Source: Desemzia incerta (GTDB lineage Bacteria > Bacillota > Bacilli > Lactobacillales > Carnobacteriaceae). Taken from it: a stretch of 64,000 bases of DNA. Below the pieces are notes generated by a model. It did no database searches and was not told where the DNA came from. It saw only the letters and a program-made list of their open reading frames with translations. Position numbers and translations under genes: made by a program. Location: NCBI RefSeq assembly GCF_900115825.1, contig NZ_FOXW01000001.1, positions 248,001-312,000 on the forward strand. Reading direction: 5' to 3'. The first letter of the stretch is position 1, and each line of letters opens with the position of its first letter. Of this stretch, positions 25,842-35,063 are shown piece by piece.

Positions 25842-27358
25842 TGCAGACTTTTATTGATACATTAATAGAACGAAAAGACCAATTGTTATCTACAGTGATT
25901 GAACACATTCAACTTTCATTAATAGCCTTATTGATCGCTGTTTTTATCGCTATCCCAGTAGCAATCGCATTGACCTATCGCAAAAAACTCGCAAATCCAG
26001 TCATTCAAGTCACAGCTATTTTCCAAACGATTCCTTCATTAGCTTTACTAGGACTGTTGATTCCCTTAGTAGGAATCGGTCGGGTGCCTGCAACGATTGC
26101 ATTGGTGATGTACGCCTTGCTTCCGATTTTAAGAAATACATACATCGGTATTGCAGAGATTGATCCTTCCTTGATCGAAGCAGCCGATGCAATGGGAATG
26201 AATGCTTTCCGCAAATTGATCAAAGTACAGATTCCAATGGCTTTACCGGTCATTATGGGCGGGATTCGCAATGCAATGGTGCTGATTGTTGGAACAGCAA
26301 CGATTGCTTCACTGATTGGTGCCGGAGGATTGGGAGATCTGATTTTGCTGGGAATCGACAGAGGGGATAATGCTTTAATTTTATTAGGAGCTGTTCCAGC
26401 TGCTTTACTGGCTATTTTATTCGATATCTTGCTGGGGGTATTAGAAAAAATATCCTTCAAAAAGTCTTTATGGATCTTAGGTGTTGGGGTTTTGCTTATT
26501 CTGATAGTATTTATCAGTTCATTCTTTTCAAATAACGAAGAAAAAATTGTGATTGGCGGAAAGTTAGGTGCAGAACCGACGATTTTGATGCACATGTATG
26601 AAGATTTAATTGAAAGCCAAACAGATATCTCTGTGGAATTGAAACCTAATTTAGGAAAAACAACGTTCAACTTCAATGCGCTACAATCTGGAGATATCGA
26701 TATTTACACAGAATACACTGGGACTGTGTTAGCAACTTTTTTAAATGAGCCGCTTGATTCATCTGATGGAGAAGCTGTTTATGAACAAGCTAAAACCGGT
26801 CTAGAAGAACAGTATGATATGACATTGTTAGAACCGATGGCATTCAATAATACGTATGTATTGGCTGTCACAGAAGAAATGGCAGAACAATACGAGTTAG
26901 AAACGATTTCTGATTTGATTCCTATTGCTGATGAAATCAAAGCTGGTTTTACATTAGAGTTTTCTGACCGCAAAGATGGTTATTTAGGGATACAAGAATT
27001 ATATGGATTAACATTTGAAAATATGGAAACTATGGAACCGAATATCCGCTACCAAGCTGTAGAAACAGGAGATGTGAATTTGGTAGATGCGTATTCCACA
27101 GACAGTGATATCGAGAAATATGGGCTGGTCCAGCTAGAAGATGATCAAGGACTTTTCCCTCCATATCAAGGGGCTCCGCTGTTATTGATGGAAACGCTAG
27201 AAGAATATCCAGAGTTGGAAGAGATTTTAAATCAGCTAGGTGGGAAAATAACAGACGACGAGATGCGTAAAATGAATTATGCAGTAGATGTTGAAGGCAA
27301 ATCAGAAGATGAAGTAGCCAGAGATTTTCTGATTCAAACGAATTTATTGGAAGAATAA
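25841..27358 (+). CDS. OpuC/EgtU-type fused permease and substrate-binding protein
   Basis: A 505-residue fusion. Residues 1-210 form an inner-membrane permease with five or six helices and the EAADAMGMNAFRKLIKVQIP ATPase-contact loop. A linking helix spans about 213-235. Residues 238-505 form an OpuAC-type binding domain with the DIYTEYTGT motif. Such fusions serve glycine betaine, carnitine, choline or, in the EgtU branch of streptococci and Listeria, ergothioneine. The length is close to streptococcal EgtUBC. Substrate not decidable by eye. Confidence 0.88.
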   Translation: MQTFIDTLIERKDQLLSTVIEHIQLSLIALLIAVFIAIPVAIALTYRKKLANPVIQVTAIFQTIPSLALLGLLIPLVGIGRVPATIALVMYALLPILRNTYIGIAEIDPSLIEAADAMGMNAFRKLIKVQIPMALPVIMGGIRNAMVLIVGTATIASLIGAGGLGDLILLGIDRGDNALILLGAVPAALLAILFDILLGVLEKISFKKSLWILGVGVLLILIVFISSFFSNNEEKIVIGGKLGAEPTILMHMYEDLIESQTDISVELKPNLGKTTFNFNALQSGDIDIYTEYTGTVLATFLNEPLDSSDGEAVYEQAKTGLEEQYDMTLLEPMAFNNTYVLAVTEEMAEQYELETISDLIPIADEIKAGFTLEFSDRKDGYLGIQELYGLTFENMETMEPNIRYQAVETGDVNLVDAYSTDSDIEKYGLVQLEDDQGLFPPYQGAPLLLMETLEEYPELEEILNQLGGKITDDEMRKMNYAVDVEGKSEDEVARDFLIQTNLLEE

Positions 27359-27436
27359 AATCATCTGGCATTTATTGTCTGGATGATATAGGCTGATAGA
27401 AGCGAGTGATATAAAAAGAAGTAAAGGACGTAATAT

Positions 27437-28261
27437 ATGAAGATAGGCGTTATTTCGGATATCCACATTGATTCAAATAAAAAAGTCGTTCCTGAAGGCA
27501 GCACATTTGCAGAAATTCTAGGCAATCAACTTAACCAACAGCAAATAGAATTGTTGCTATTAGCTGGAGATATCAGCAGCGACTATCTGTTGTCTCAACA
27601 GTTTATAGACGAATTGAAAAGCCAAACGAAGTGTCGGATTTTATTTGTCCCGGGTAATCATGATTACTGGTCTAGGAAAAACGGCGAAGAAGATACGAAC
27701 AAAATCTATCAATTCTTCAAAGCAAAACCAGAAAGTGTACTGGAAAGACCTTATATCATCAATGATGAGTGGGCGGTAGTAGGGAACTCCGGGTGGTACG
27801 ATTATGGGTACGCAGATGGTGAACAGTATACAGAAGAAGATTTTGACCGTATGAAATACCGTGTGGGAGCTTGGAATGACAAGTACTATGTACATTGGAA
27901 TGAAGGAAATCAAGCAGTTGCCCAATGGATGATGGATAAGATCGAAGAGGATATGAAAGCGGTCGGTGACAGAAAAGTAATTCTAATGACGCACGTTGCC
28001 ATGCATCCGCAATTTGTTATTCCTTTACCGCATCGTATTTACGATTATTTCAATGCGTTTCTAGGCAGCTCATCTTACGAATGGTTGTATACTAAATATC
28101 CGATCAAATACAGTATCATGGGGCATGTCCATTTTAGGAAAATTGTACGTGATGAAGAGCGGACCTACATTACTGCTTGTTTAGGCAATAAAAAGCATTG
28201 GGGAAAAAAGGACTTAGAAGCAGAAATCAAGCGGACCATGGTGACGTTTGAAATTGAATAG
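27437..28261 (+). CDS. Metallophosphoesterase, calcineurin-like
   Basis: A 274-residue phosphoesterase with the metal motifs ISDIHID (residue ~6), LAGDIS (~44), PGNHDYW (~70), MTHVAMHP and GHVHFR. It belongs to the YkuE/Icc-like branch rather than the PPP branch upstream. No signal peptide is seen, so it is cytoplasmic. Its start is about 80 bases after the transporter operon, so readthrough is possible. A terminator follows. Substrate unknown. Confidence 0.8.
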   Translation: MKIGVISDIHIDSNKKVVPEGSTFAEILGNQLNQQQIELLLLAGDISSDYLLSQQFIDELKSQTKCRILFVPGNHDYWSRKNGEEDTNKIYQFFKAKPESVLERPYIINDEWAVVGNSGWYDYGYADGEQYTEEDFDRMKYRVGAWNDKYYVHWNEGNQAVAQWMMDKIEEDMKAVGDRKVILMTHVAMHPQFVIPLPHRIYDYFNAFLGSSSYEWLYTKYPIKYSIMGHVHFRKIVRDEERTYITACLGNKKHWGKKDLEAEIKRTMVTFEIE

Positions 28262-28272
28262 ATCAACCATCA

Positions 28273-28308
28273 AAAAGCAGCAAGTCTAATTTAGACTTGC
28301 TGCTTTTA
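28273..28308 (+). terminator. Terminator after the phosphoesterase gene
   Basis: AAAAGCAGCAAGTCTAA pairs with TTAGACTTGCTGCTTTT, a nearly uninterrupted palindrome that could also serve the converging gene. Confidence 0.88.
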
Positions 28309-28364
28309 TAAGTATATGAATTTATCTCTATTCTCTATGTTAAGATTTAATTTCTTTATACACA

Positions 28365-28778
28365 TTAAGGAGCGAAACCGTAAAAAGTTAGCATAAAAAG
28401 GATATATCCTAAAGCAATTATTCCTGACATTATAAAGATAGCTCCAATACTGATCACATATTTTAGAGAAACCAAATAGATATCTGCTTTCATTATGAAG
28501 TTTCTAAACAGGAGTATCAAGGTTACTCCTAGAGGAATAAACAACAAAAAATACAACGCAGCTAAACCATTGTAGTAGAGGCTTATTCCTTGGTTAGGCA
28601 AAGATGTTTTAAAAAATAGAGAAAAGGCTAATAGAAATACAATAAAGATTAAATTGACTACAACAGAATAAAGATGAAACGGCTTTTTGTATTTGTTCGG
28701 TAATTTAAGGCCGAAAGAGATCGAAACGCATACAATAGAAATGACGACTGCAACAATAATATTTGATGGAAACTGCAT
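28365..28778 (-). CDS. Hypothetical four-helix membrane protein
   Basis: A 137-residue protein with four predicted membrane helices (about 6-23, 37-57, 69-91 and 106-132) and short polar loops. No known family was recognised. The ATG has a strong AAGGAGG site with good spacing, so it is likely expressed. An 18-bp perfect palindrome lies just upstream of the ribosome site. It is monocistronic. Confidence 0.7.
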   Translation of the reverse strand: MQFPSNIIVAVVISIVCVSISFGLKLPNKYKKPFHLYSVVVNLIFIVFLLAFSLFFKTSLPNQGISLYYNGLAALYFLLFIPLGVTLILLFRNFIMKADIYLVSLKYVISIGAIFIMSGIIALGYILFMLTFYGFAP

Positions 28779-28791
28779 ATGGATCCTCCTT

Positions 28792-28809
28792 TTCAGATCT
28801 AGATCTGAA
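28792..28809. promoter_or_regulatory. Perfect 18-bp palindrome upstream of the membrane protein gene
   Basis: TTCAGATCTAGATCTGAA reads the same on both strands, centred at 28800/28801. It lies between a possible minus-strand -10 (TAAAAT, 28812-28817) and the ribosome site, where a repressor would act. Nothing else was recognised between here and the tex promoter region near 29069. Confidence 0.45.
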
Positions 28810-29111
28810 TGATTTTAGATATGTATAGTGCGTGGTTTATTTAAGATTAGATTGTTGGATTCATTATATAACAAAAACTACTTTATAAATAGCAACAAAC
28901 AGTTTACATGGCGCAACCATAGGCTTACATTTTCTTTTTAAATGCGTAAACACATTGTTGATCAAAGATGTATGACCTAACTCAAACTGTTGGGTAAAGC
29001 CCACCTGCTTGTTAGGATTTTCTTACAACTTAAAGCCTAAACGGTTTGCTCCACTCTCTTGTCTTTTATGATAAAATAGGGTGTATGTGTTTTATAGAGA
29101 GGGAGATAGTA

Positions 29112-31292
29112 ATGGTTGAAATGAATGGAAATCGTGTATTAGAATTGTTGAATGCTGAATTGACGGCATACTCAAAAAAACAAATTACTACCGTATTGAA
29201 CCTGTTAAAAGAGGGAAATACAGTTCCTTTTATTGCTCGTTACCGTAAAGAAATGACTGGAACATTAGACGAAGTACAAATTCGTGAGATTGAAGAGAGA
29301 CATGCCTACTTAGAGACTTTAGAAAAACGTAAAGTAGATGTCCTAAAAACGATTGAAGAACAAGGCAAACTAACGCCTGAACTTGAAAAAGAAATCAAAC
29401 AAGCAGATAAAATGCAATTGGTAGAAGATTTGTATCGTCCGTACAAACAAAAACGCCGGACAAAAGCGACCATTGCAAAAGAAAAAGGACTTGGTCCGTT
29501 AGCAGGCTGGTTATTAGCTTTTCCAAAAACAGATGTAACAGCAGAAGCTGAAACATATATTAATGAAGAACAAGAAGTCTTAACAGCTGAAGATGCTCTG
29601 GCAGGTGCACACGAAATTTTAGCCGAGACATTTGGCGATGAACCTGATTATCGTCAATGGATTCGGGATTTCACGTTCAATAATGGACGGGTTGTTTCTA
29701 CGGTCAAAGATGAAGAAGCAGACGAAAAAGGCGTTTTTGAAATGTACTATGACTACAGCGAACCGATTAAATCAGTGGTATCGCATCGAGTTTTAGCAAT
29801 GAATCGTGGAGAAAAAGAGAAAATATTGAAAGTCGCTTTAGAAGTGGATGAAGAGCAGATATTTGCTTATTTAATGAAGCAAATCGTCAAAGATTCATCT
29901 GCAACATCAACTCCTTACCTTCAAGAAGCTTATATGGACAGCTATAAACGATTTATCGGACCAGCGATCGAACGGGAAATTCGTTCATCGTTGACGGAAG
30001 TAGCAGATGAACAAGCTATTGCCATCTTTGGTGAGAACCTGCGCAACTTGCTATTGCAACCGCCTTTGAAAGGGAAAGTCGTTCTAGGCTTTGACCCCGC
30101 TTACCGTACGGGCTGCAAATTGGCTGTGGTGGATGCAACTGGAAAAGTGTTATCCATTGATGTGATCTACCCGCATAAACCAGCTGGTGCTAGACAGCGT
30201 GAAGAAGCAGCTGTGCATTTCAGAAAATTAGTTGAGACATATGGTGTAGAGATGGTGGCTATCGGAAACGGAACAGCCAGCAGAGAATCAGAATCCTTCG
30301 TAGCGGAAAACTTGAAACAAGTTGACCGAGAAGTGTATTACGTCATCGTGAATGAAGCTGGAGCTTCTGTGTATTCAGCCAGTGAAGAAGCACGGAACGA
30401 ATTCCCTGATCTGGAAGTAGAAAAGAGAAGTGCAGTCAGCATCGGACGTCGTTTGCAAGATCCATTAGCTGAATTGGTGAAAATCGATCCTAAATCTGTT
30501 GGAGTTGGACAATACCAGCATGACGTTTCTCAAAAACGTTTGGAAGAACAGTTGGACTTTGTTGTGGAAACAGCTGTTAACCAAGTTGGTGTAAATGTGA
30601 ATACCGCTAGTCCTTCATTGTTGCAGCGTGTAGCCGGTTTGACGAAAACAACGGCTAAAAACGTTGTAGCTTATCGTGAAGAGAACGGCAGCTTTGAAAA
30701 GAGAAATCAATTGAAAAAGGTCCCTCGTTTAGGACCTAAAGCTTACGAACAAGCAATTGGATTCTTGCGGATTATTGGTGGAAAGAATGTACTAGATAAT
30801 ACAGGCATTCACCCGGAATCTTATGCAGAAGCAGAGCAAGTCTTAGAGTACGCTGGATTGACGTTGAAAGACGTGGGAACAGAGGCTGCTAAAGAAGCTT
30901 TAGCTAAAGTGGATATCGCTGAACTTTCAGATAAAACTGGGTTAGGAAACGAAACCTTAAAAGATATTCTAGATGCCTTAGTAAAACCAGGTCGAGATTT
31001 ACGTGACGATATGGCTGCGCCTTTACTGCGTCAAGATGTCTTGTCTATGGAAGATATCCAACCTGGGATGAAGATGGAAGGTACAGTTCGTAACGTAGTT
31101 GACTTTGGAGCGTTTGTGGATATTGGAGTCAAACAAGACGGATTGGTTCACATTTCCAAATTGAGCAATCGTTTTGTCAAGCATCCAACCAATGTGGTTG
31201 CTGTAGGAGATATCGTAACAGTATGGGTAGATCAAATCGATGTCAATAAAGGACGTATTTCTTTATCGATGATTGACCCTCAGAAAGCCTAA
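29112..31292 (+). CDS. tex: Tex-family RNA-binding transcription accessory protein
   Basis: A 726-residue Tex protein: N-terminal helical region, a YqgF/RNase H-like domain (about residues 330-450, with VVLGFDPAYRTGCKLAV), two helix-hairpin-helix elements (about 490-600), and a C-terminal S1 domain (about 650-720, GTVRNVVDFGAFVDIGVKQDGLVHIS). ATG at 29112 has GAGAGGGAG upstream and is preferred to an ATG 66 bases earlier. An extended -10 TGATAAAAT lies at 29069-29077. The sprT-like gene follows at 21 bases, a common Firmicute arrangement. Confidence 0.93.
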   Translation: MVEMNGNRVLELLNAELTAYSKKQITTVLNLLKEGNTVPFIARYRKEMTGTLDEVQIREIEERHAYLETLEKRKVDVLKTIEEQGKLTPELEKEIKQADKMQLVEDLYRPYKQKRRTKATIAKEKGLGPLAGWLLAFPKTDVTAEAETYINEEQEVLTAEDALAGAHEILAETFGDEPDYRQWIRDFTFNNGRVVSTVKDEEADEKGVFEMYYDYSEPIKSVVSHRVLAMNRGEKEKILKVALEVDEEQIFAYLMKQIVKDSSATSTPYLQEAYMDSYKRFIGPAIEREIRSSLTEVADEQAIAIFGENLRNLLLQPPLKGKVVLGFDPAYRTGCKLAVVDATGKVLSIDVIYPHKPAGARQREEAAVHFRKLVETYGVEMVAIGNGTASRESESFVAENLKQVDREVYYVIVNEAGASVYSASEEARNEFPDLEVEKRSAVSIGRRLQDPLAELVKIDPKSVGVGQYQHDVSQKRLEEQLDFVVETAVNQVGVNVNTASPSLLQRVAGLTKTTAKNVVAYREENGSFEKRNQLKKVPRLGPKAYEQAIGFLRIIGGKNVLDNTGIHPESYAEAEQVLEYAGLTLKDVGTEAAKEALAKVDIAELSDKTGLGNETLKDILDALVKPGRDLRDDMAAPLLRQDVLSMEDIQPGMKMEGTVRNVVDFGAFVDIGVKQDGLVHISKLSNRFVKHPTNVVAVGDIVTVWVDQIDVNKGRISLSMIDPQKA

Positions 31293-31312
31293 ATTTAGGA
31301 GGTGTTCAACAA

Positions 31313-31783
31313 ATGAGTGCGGAGGAGTTGCAACAGTTAGTAGAAGAGGTTTCTCTGACTTATTTTAACGCACCTTTTCAACATCAAGCTATTTTTAATC
31401 AGCGATTGAAAACAACTGGCGGACGTTACCATTTTGCCACGCACCATTTAGACTTTAATCCCAAGATCTTAGAAGTTTTCGGAGAAGAAGAGTTCTTAGG
31501 TGTTGTGAAGCATGAGCTGTGTCATTATCATTTGCATTTGTCTGGTAAAGGGTATCGGCATAGAGACCGTGACTTCAAAGAGTTGTTGAAACAAGTCGGC
31601 GGGTCTCGGTTCGTGCAGTCATTGAGGGAACCGAAACCGGAAAAGACCTATTGGATCTATGAATGCAAGAAGTGTCAGCAAAAGTTGTATCGACAAAGAA
31701 GGTTTAATACCAGCCGCTACATTTGTGCAAAATGTAAAGGAAGTTTCCAGTTGATGACAACGGAAAAAACAACAGTAGAATAA
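31313..31783 (+). CDS. SprT-like zinc metalloprotein
   Basis: A 156-residue SprT-family protein with the metalloprotease-type motif HELCHYH near residue 66 and a C-terminal zinc ribbon with two CxxC pairs (CKKC and CAKC). Often annotated SprT-like/YdcK. The AGGAGG site and close spacing show it is co-transcribed with tex. Its substrate in bacteria is not established. Confidence 0.9.
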   Translation: MSAEELQQLVEEVSLTYFNAPFQHQAIFNQRLKTTGGRYHFATHHLDFNPKILEVFGEEEFLGVVKHELCHYHLHLSGKGYRHRDRDFKELLKQVGGSRFVQSLREPKPEKTYWIYECKKCQQKLYRQRRFNTSRYICAKCKGSFQLMTTEKTTVE

Positions 31784-31790
31784 AAAGTTT

Positions 31791-31831
31791 AAAGAGGCGA
31801 GGCAGATAAAAAGATGCTGCTCGCCTCTTTT
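31791..31831 (+). terminator. tex-sprT terminator
   Basis: AAAGAGGCGAGGCAG pairs with CTGCTCGCCTCTTT, followed by TTTG. Confidence 0.85.
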
Positions 31832-31876
31832 GCTACAATAAGGACAATGAGAATGCCCAGAAAGGAAGCGAAGAGT

Positions 31877-33289
31877 ATGGCGGATATCGGTTTGGAAAAT
31901 GAACGATTGATTATGGAAAAGTTGCCTGAGTATATAGATCCAGTTAAGAAAAAACAAGCTCTTCAAGAAACAGAAAAAATATTTCGCTCATTGGAAGATA
32001 TGCCTCAACGTTCCAAGAAGTGGCAAGACTTTTTGTATATGCCTTTGCTTACGAAACCTAAAACAGACTACCATTCAGTTGTGCCGGTCACGATTGAGAA
32101 AAGCAACCGTGTTCGTCCATACTGGAAAAGCTTGTTGGACCAGGCGCTAAAACCTTTGGATGAATTTGAACTTGTTTCAGTAGCTGATTACGGAGCTGTC
32201 GGTGATGGAAAAACGGACTGTACAGAAGCTTTCAAAGCAGCCATCGGCAAAGGGAACCGCAGAGTGTTCGTCCCTGCAGGAGTTTACAGCATACGCGGGT
32301 TGAAGCTGCCATCCTATACGGCGTTAATCGGATCCGGAGTCGAGCGTACGATATTAAAACTGGCTGACGGAGCACCGAAGAAAGAAAAACTGATCACAAA
32401 TCAGAACTATGTTAAAGGAAATCAATGTTTGAAAATTTCTGATCTGACACTGGATTGGAATGTGGAGAGGCTGTCTAAAAACGAGAACACTTCAGCCGGT
32501 GGAACGTCTTCAAGCGGTATAACCTTAGCTCATGTGCAATTTGCGTGTATTCAACGTGTGAAAATCATCAATCCCGGATTGCATGGAGTCGATATTACTT
32601 CCATTCGATACAACTATTTTGGCGATGGCAGGCGGTCTGTTTTGGGCAGCCGTTTTGTCTGGGTTGATCAGGTCGAAGCTAGCGGATTTGGAGACGATGG
32701 TATCACGACGCATCACAGCGATGATGTCTGGATCTCTAATAGTTATTTGCACCACCCGAGTGGAAGAGCGCATGAAAAAGGCTACTCTAACTCTAATGGG
32801 ATTGAAGTGGATGACGGATCTCAGCATGTGGTTTTATCCAATAATCGCACCGCTTACTGTTTTGGTGGAGTCGAAATCAAAGCGCATGCTACCAGTTCTG
32901 CTGCATCAGACACTCAAATCGTTGGACACTACTCAAAACAGGATAACCGAGCCTATAATTTCCGACACATCGGTCATCATCGAGATGAAGATCGATATTC
33001 GCAATCTGCTTACAGCATCCGAGCGACTTATTTAGTAGCGGATTCCCCGCAAAAAACAGAGTTGTATGTTGGGTCAGCACCTCGAGCATTAGTTGTTTCA
33101 GCGTATCAAAAAGTGGCTGTTCATCATTTTGTTGCGATAGAAACCAGCCTTGAAAAAGATCCGATAGCCGTTTCAGTTCAGTATCGAGCTAATCAAGTTC
33201 GATTGAAGAATGTGCAGTTAAAAGGATACGAACGAGCTGGAAATCCAATCAGAATTGCTAGAACAACTGAGAACATAAAAATCGAATAA
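31877..33289 (+). CDS. Right-handed beta-helix protein (pectate lyase 3/GH28-like)
   Basis: A 470-residue protein. After about 100 residues of helical N-terminus it begins with VADYGAVGDGKTDCTEAFKAA, the hallmark of pectate-lyase-3/GH28-like beta-helix proteins. Repeated beta-helix rungs include several HH/DD-rich turns (GFGDDGITTHHSDDVW, about residue 275). No signal peptide is seen, so it may be cytoplasmic or released another way. ATG at 31877 is supported by AAGGAAG upstream. The substrate is probably a polysaccharide. Confidence 0.75.
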   Translation: MADIGLENERLIMEKLPEYIDPVKKKQALQETEKIFRSLEDMPQRSKKWQDFLYMPLLTKPKTDYHSVVPVTIEKSNRVRPYWKSLLDQALKPLDEFELVSVADYGAVGDGKTDCTEAFKAAIGKGNRRVFVPAGVYSIRGLKLPSYTALIGSGVERTILKLADGAPKKEKLITNQNYVKGNQCLKISDLTLDWNVERLSKNENTSAGGTSSSGITLAHVQFACIQRVKIINPGLHGVDITSIRYNYFGDGRRSVLGSRFVWVDQVEASGFGDDGITTHHSDDVWISNSYLHHPSGRAHEKGYSNSNGIEVDDGSQHVVLSNNRTAYCFGGVEIKAHATSSAASDTQIVGHYSKQDNRAYNFRHIGHHRDEDRYSQSAYSIRATYLVADSPQKTELYVGSAPRALVVSAYQKVAVHHFVAIETSLEKDPIAVSVQYRANQVRLKNVQLKGYERAGNPIRIARTTENIKIE

Positions 33290-33326
33290 AAAAAGATTCC
33301 CTTTTGAATGAAGGGAATCTTTTTTA
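33287..33326. terminator. Bidirectional terminator
   Basis: AAAAGATTCCCTT pairs with AAGGGAATCTTTT; A- and T-runs on both sides fit termination of both converging genes. Confidence 0.9.
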
Positions 33327-33332
33327 TTGAGA

Positions 33333-34565
33333 TTAAGCTTTAACAGGTTTAGTGGCAATTGATTTGTAGGCTTCAGGTTTAAGACCAGGAATCGTCAGCA
33401 TAATCGTGAAGCTTGCGAGATATAAAACGGAGAGGAATCCCATAACGATCACTAAGCTGTAATTGTCCATCAGAAAACCAATTACAAGTGAAGAGAATCC
33501 GCCGATTGCTCGACCTACATTCAGCACTGCATTGTTGGCAATGGAGTGGATGCGAGCGGGGTAAAGCTGACTCACGATAGCGCCATACCCTGGAAACATC
33601 CCATTCACGAAGAATCCTACGAATGCTCCGCCGAATAAAAGGGTCAGTTGGCTGTTTGCATAAACGAATAAGAATACCGATGCTGCTGAGATCAAAAGGA
33701 AAACGGCGAAGATATTACGCGGACCAAATTTGTCCAGCAAACGGCCGAACGTCAGCATCCCAGCACACATTCCGGCGATTGTAACGACCATCCATAATGA
33801 CGATCCGGTAACAGTCAAACCGATTTGCTGCTGCAAAATGGAAGGCAGCCAGTTCATTAATCCGAAGTAACCGGCGATTTGGACGGTTGTCATAAACATT
33901 AGTGAAAGAGTGGTGCGTGTTAATTCTTTAGTTTTAAACAATTCTTTTAGAGAAGGTTTTTCTTTATTGATCTCTTCAGTAGACGCCATCAGTTCAAACT
34001 CTCCGTCTAGTGAAGTGTGCAGCCAAATGACAAGTAGGATAGGAATCAAACCGAATAAGAATAAGGCTCTCCAACCGAACAGCGGAATCATGGCACCTGC
34101 TAATAAAGCTGCAGCGATGGAACCAATTTGCCCAGCGACTCCGTTCCAAGATGACATCACGCCTAATTTTTCTGGAGGGGAGACTTTAGCGATGATACTA
34201 ATGGCGATCCCGTATTCTCCACCAGCTCCGATTCCTGCGATGAAGCGAAGAAGACAAACCCAGAAGAACGAATCAGCAAAAAACAAAGCGGCGGTAGCGA
34301 GTGAAAAAATGATGATGGACCATTTGAACAACTTCAGGTTGCCTCTGCGATCGGCTAAAACTCCGAATACCAAACCGCCAAGCAGCATACCGAGGTTGGT
34401 GATGGTAGAAATAAACCCTCCTTGCGTCCCTGTAATACCAAGATCTGTGATGATAGAAGACAAAGCGAATGACAAAAACATGACATTCAAATCGTCCATC
34501 CCAGAACCGGCTAAGGCAGCAAAGAGGGCTTTCTGTTTATTTTTGGGCATAGTTGTACTAGCCAT
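33333..34565 (-). CDS. MFS transporter, AAHS/sugar-porter-like
   Basis: A 410-residue 12-helix major facilitator. The loop 2-3 motif VFGVLADRRGNLKLF and GAGGEYGIAISIIAKVSPPEKLG are typical of the aromatic acid:H+ symporter/sugar porter-like branch. A central cytoplasmic loop of about 30 residues separates two six-helix halves. No metabolic gene adjoins it, so the substrate is unknown. Confidence 0.82.
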   Translation of the reverse strand: MASTTMPKNKQKALFAALAGSGMDDLNVMFLSFALSSIITDLGITGTQGGFISTITNLGMLLGGLVFGVLADRRGNLKLFKWSIIIFSLATAALFFADSFFWVCLLRFIAGIGAGGEYGIAISIIAKVSPPEKLGVMSSWNGVAGQIGSIAAALLAGAMIPLFGWRALFLFGLIPILLVIWLHTSLDGEFELMASTEEINKEKPSLKELFKTKELTRTTLSLMFMTTVQIAGYFGLMNWLPSILQQQIGLTVTGSSLWMVVTIAGMCAGMLTFGRLLDKFGPRNIFAVFLLISAASVFLFVYANSQLTLLFGGAFVGFFVNGMFPGYGAIVSQLYPARIHSIANNAVLNVGRAIGGFSSLVIGFLMDNYSLVIVMGFLSVLYLASFTIMLTIPGLKPEAYKSIATKPVKA

Positions 34566-34666
34566 AACGACATCTCTCCTTAAAATGGATGCTCTCTGTC
34601 ATCCTTTATTTTAGTTCCAACACAGTATAGCCATTATTTTTTGATCTGGCAAGTATTTTTTTTGCA

Positions 34667-34695
34667 TTGACATCTGCAAATCGATTCGCTAAGAT
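34667..34695 (+). promoter_or_regulatory. pyrFE promoter
   Basis: A consensus TTGACA and a TAAGAT -10 are separated by 17 bases, giving a start near 34702 and a leader of some 360 bases before pyrF. Confidence 0.8.
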
Positions 34696-34719
34696 TAGAC
34701 ACAATGAAAATAAATGATT

Positions 34720-34817
34720 TCCTTAATTGAGTCCTGTGAGGCTGAAAGGAAGTGCGGAAAAGTACGAATATCCTAGCGCTCCTATGCCCTTTTTTACATG
34801 CAGGAGCGCTTTTTTTG
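34720..34817 (+). promoter_or_regulatory. PyrR-dependent attenuator of pyrFE
   Basis: The PyrR-binding stem-loop is formed by TTCCTT and AAGGAA arms around GTCCTGTGAGGCT, matching the conserved purine-rich loop of pyr leaders. A strong terminator follows at 34775-34817 (AGCGCTCCT/AGGAGCGCT plus T7). By family knowledge, UMP-bound PyrR stabilises the first stem and lets the terminator form. No pyrR gene lies in the window. Confidence 0.88.
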
Positions 34818-34857
34818 CTGCAAAAACGTATTTTTAACCTTAGCAGATGAGTTTATC

Positions 34858-34995
34858 GGCCGTCAGCATCCCTGCATGGTGCTTCATGGAAGTAATTTCT
34901 TGATAACTCAGCCATGAGCGACAATTCAGACCGACTCATGGCGGAAAGTGAACAGGAATTCAGCCATAAGGATCCACTTTCAGTCCTTCATGGCC
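34858..34995. repeat. Tandem hairpin array B: three 52-bp units, GCCATGAG/CTCATGGC family
   Basis: Left arms GCCGTCAG, GCCATGAG and GCCATAAG start at 34859, 34911 and 34963; right-arm TCATGG starts at 34884, 34936 and 34988. Every step is exactly 52 bases. The middle unit is a perfect 8-bp stem. The array lies between the pyr attenuator and the pyrF ribosome site, so it becomes part of the mRNA leader when the attenuator is read through. It shares arms with array A. Confidence 0.8.
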
Positions 34996-35063
34996 AATAA
35001 TTTTATTTTTCAAGCATTCAAAAGAGTTTTACCAACAAATCAACTGACCATGGAGGCTAGAAC

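Noticed and set aside
32583-33035. A 150-residue open frame inside the beta-helix gene
   Set aside because: It overlaps the main frame completely, with no ribosome site; the main frame carries the conserved beta-helix motifs.
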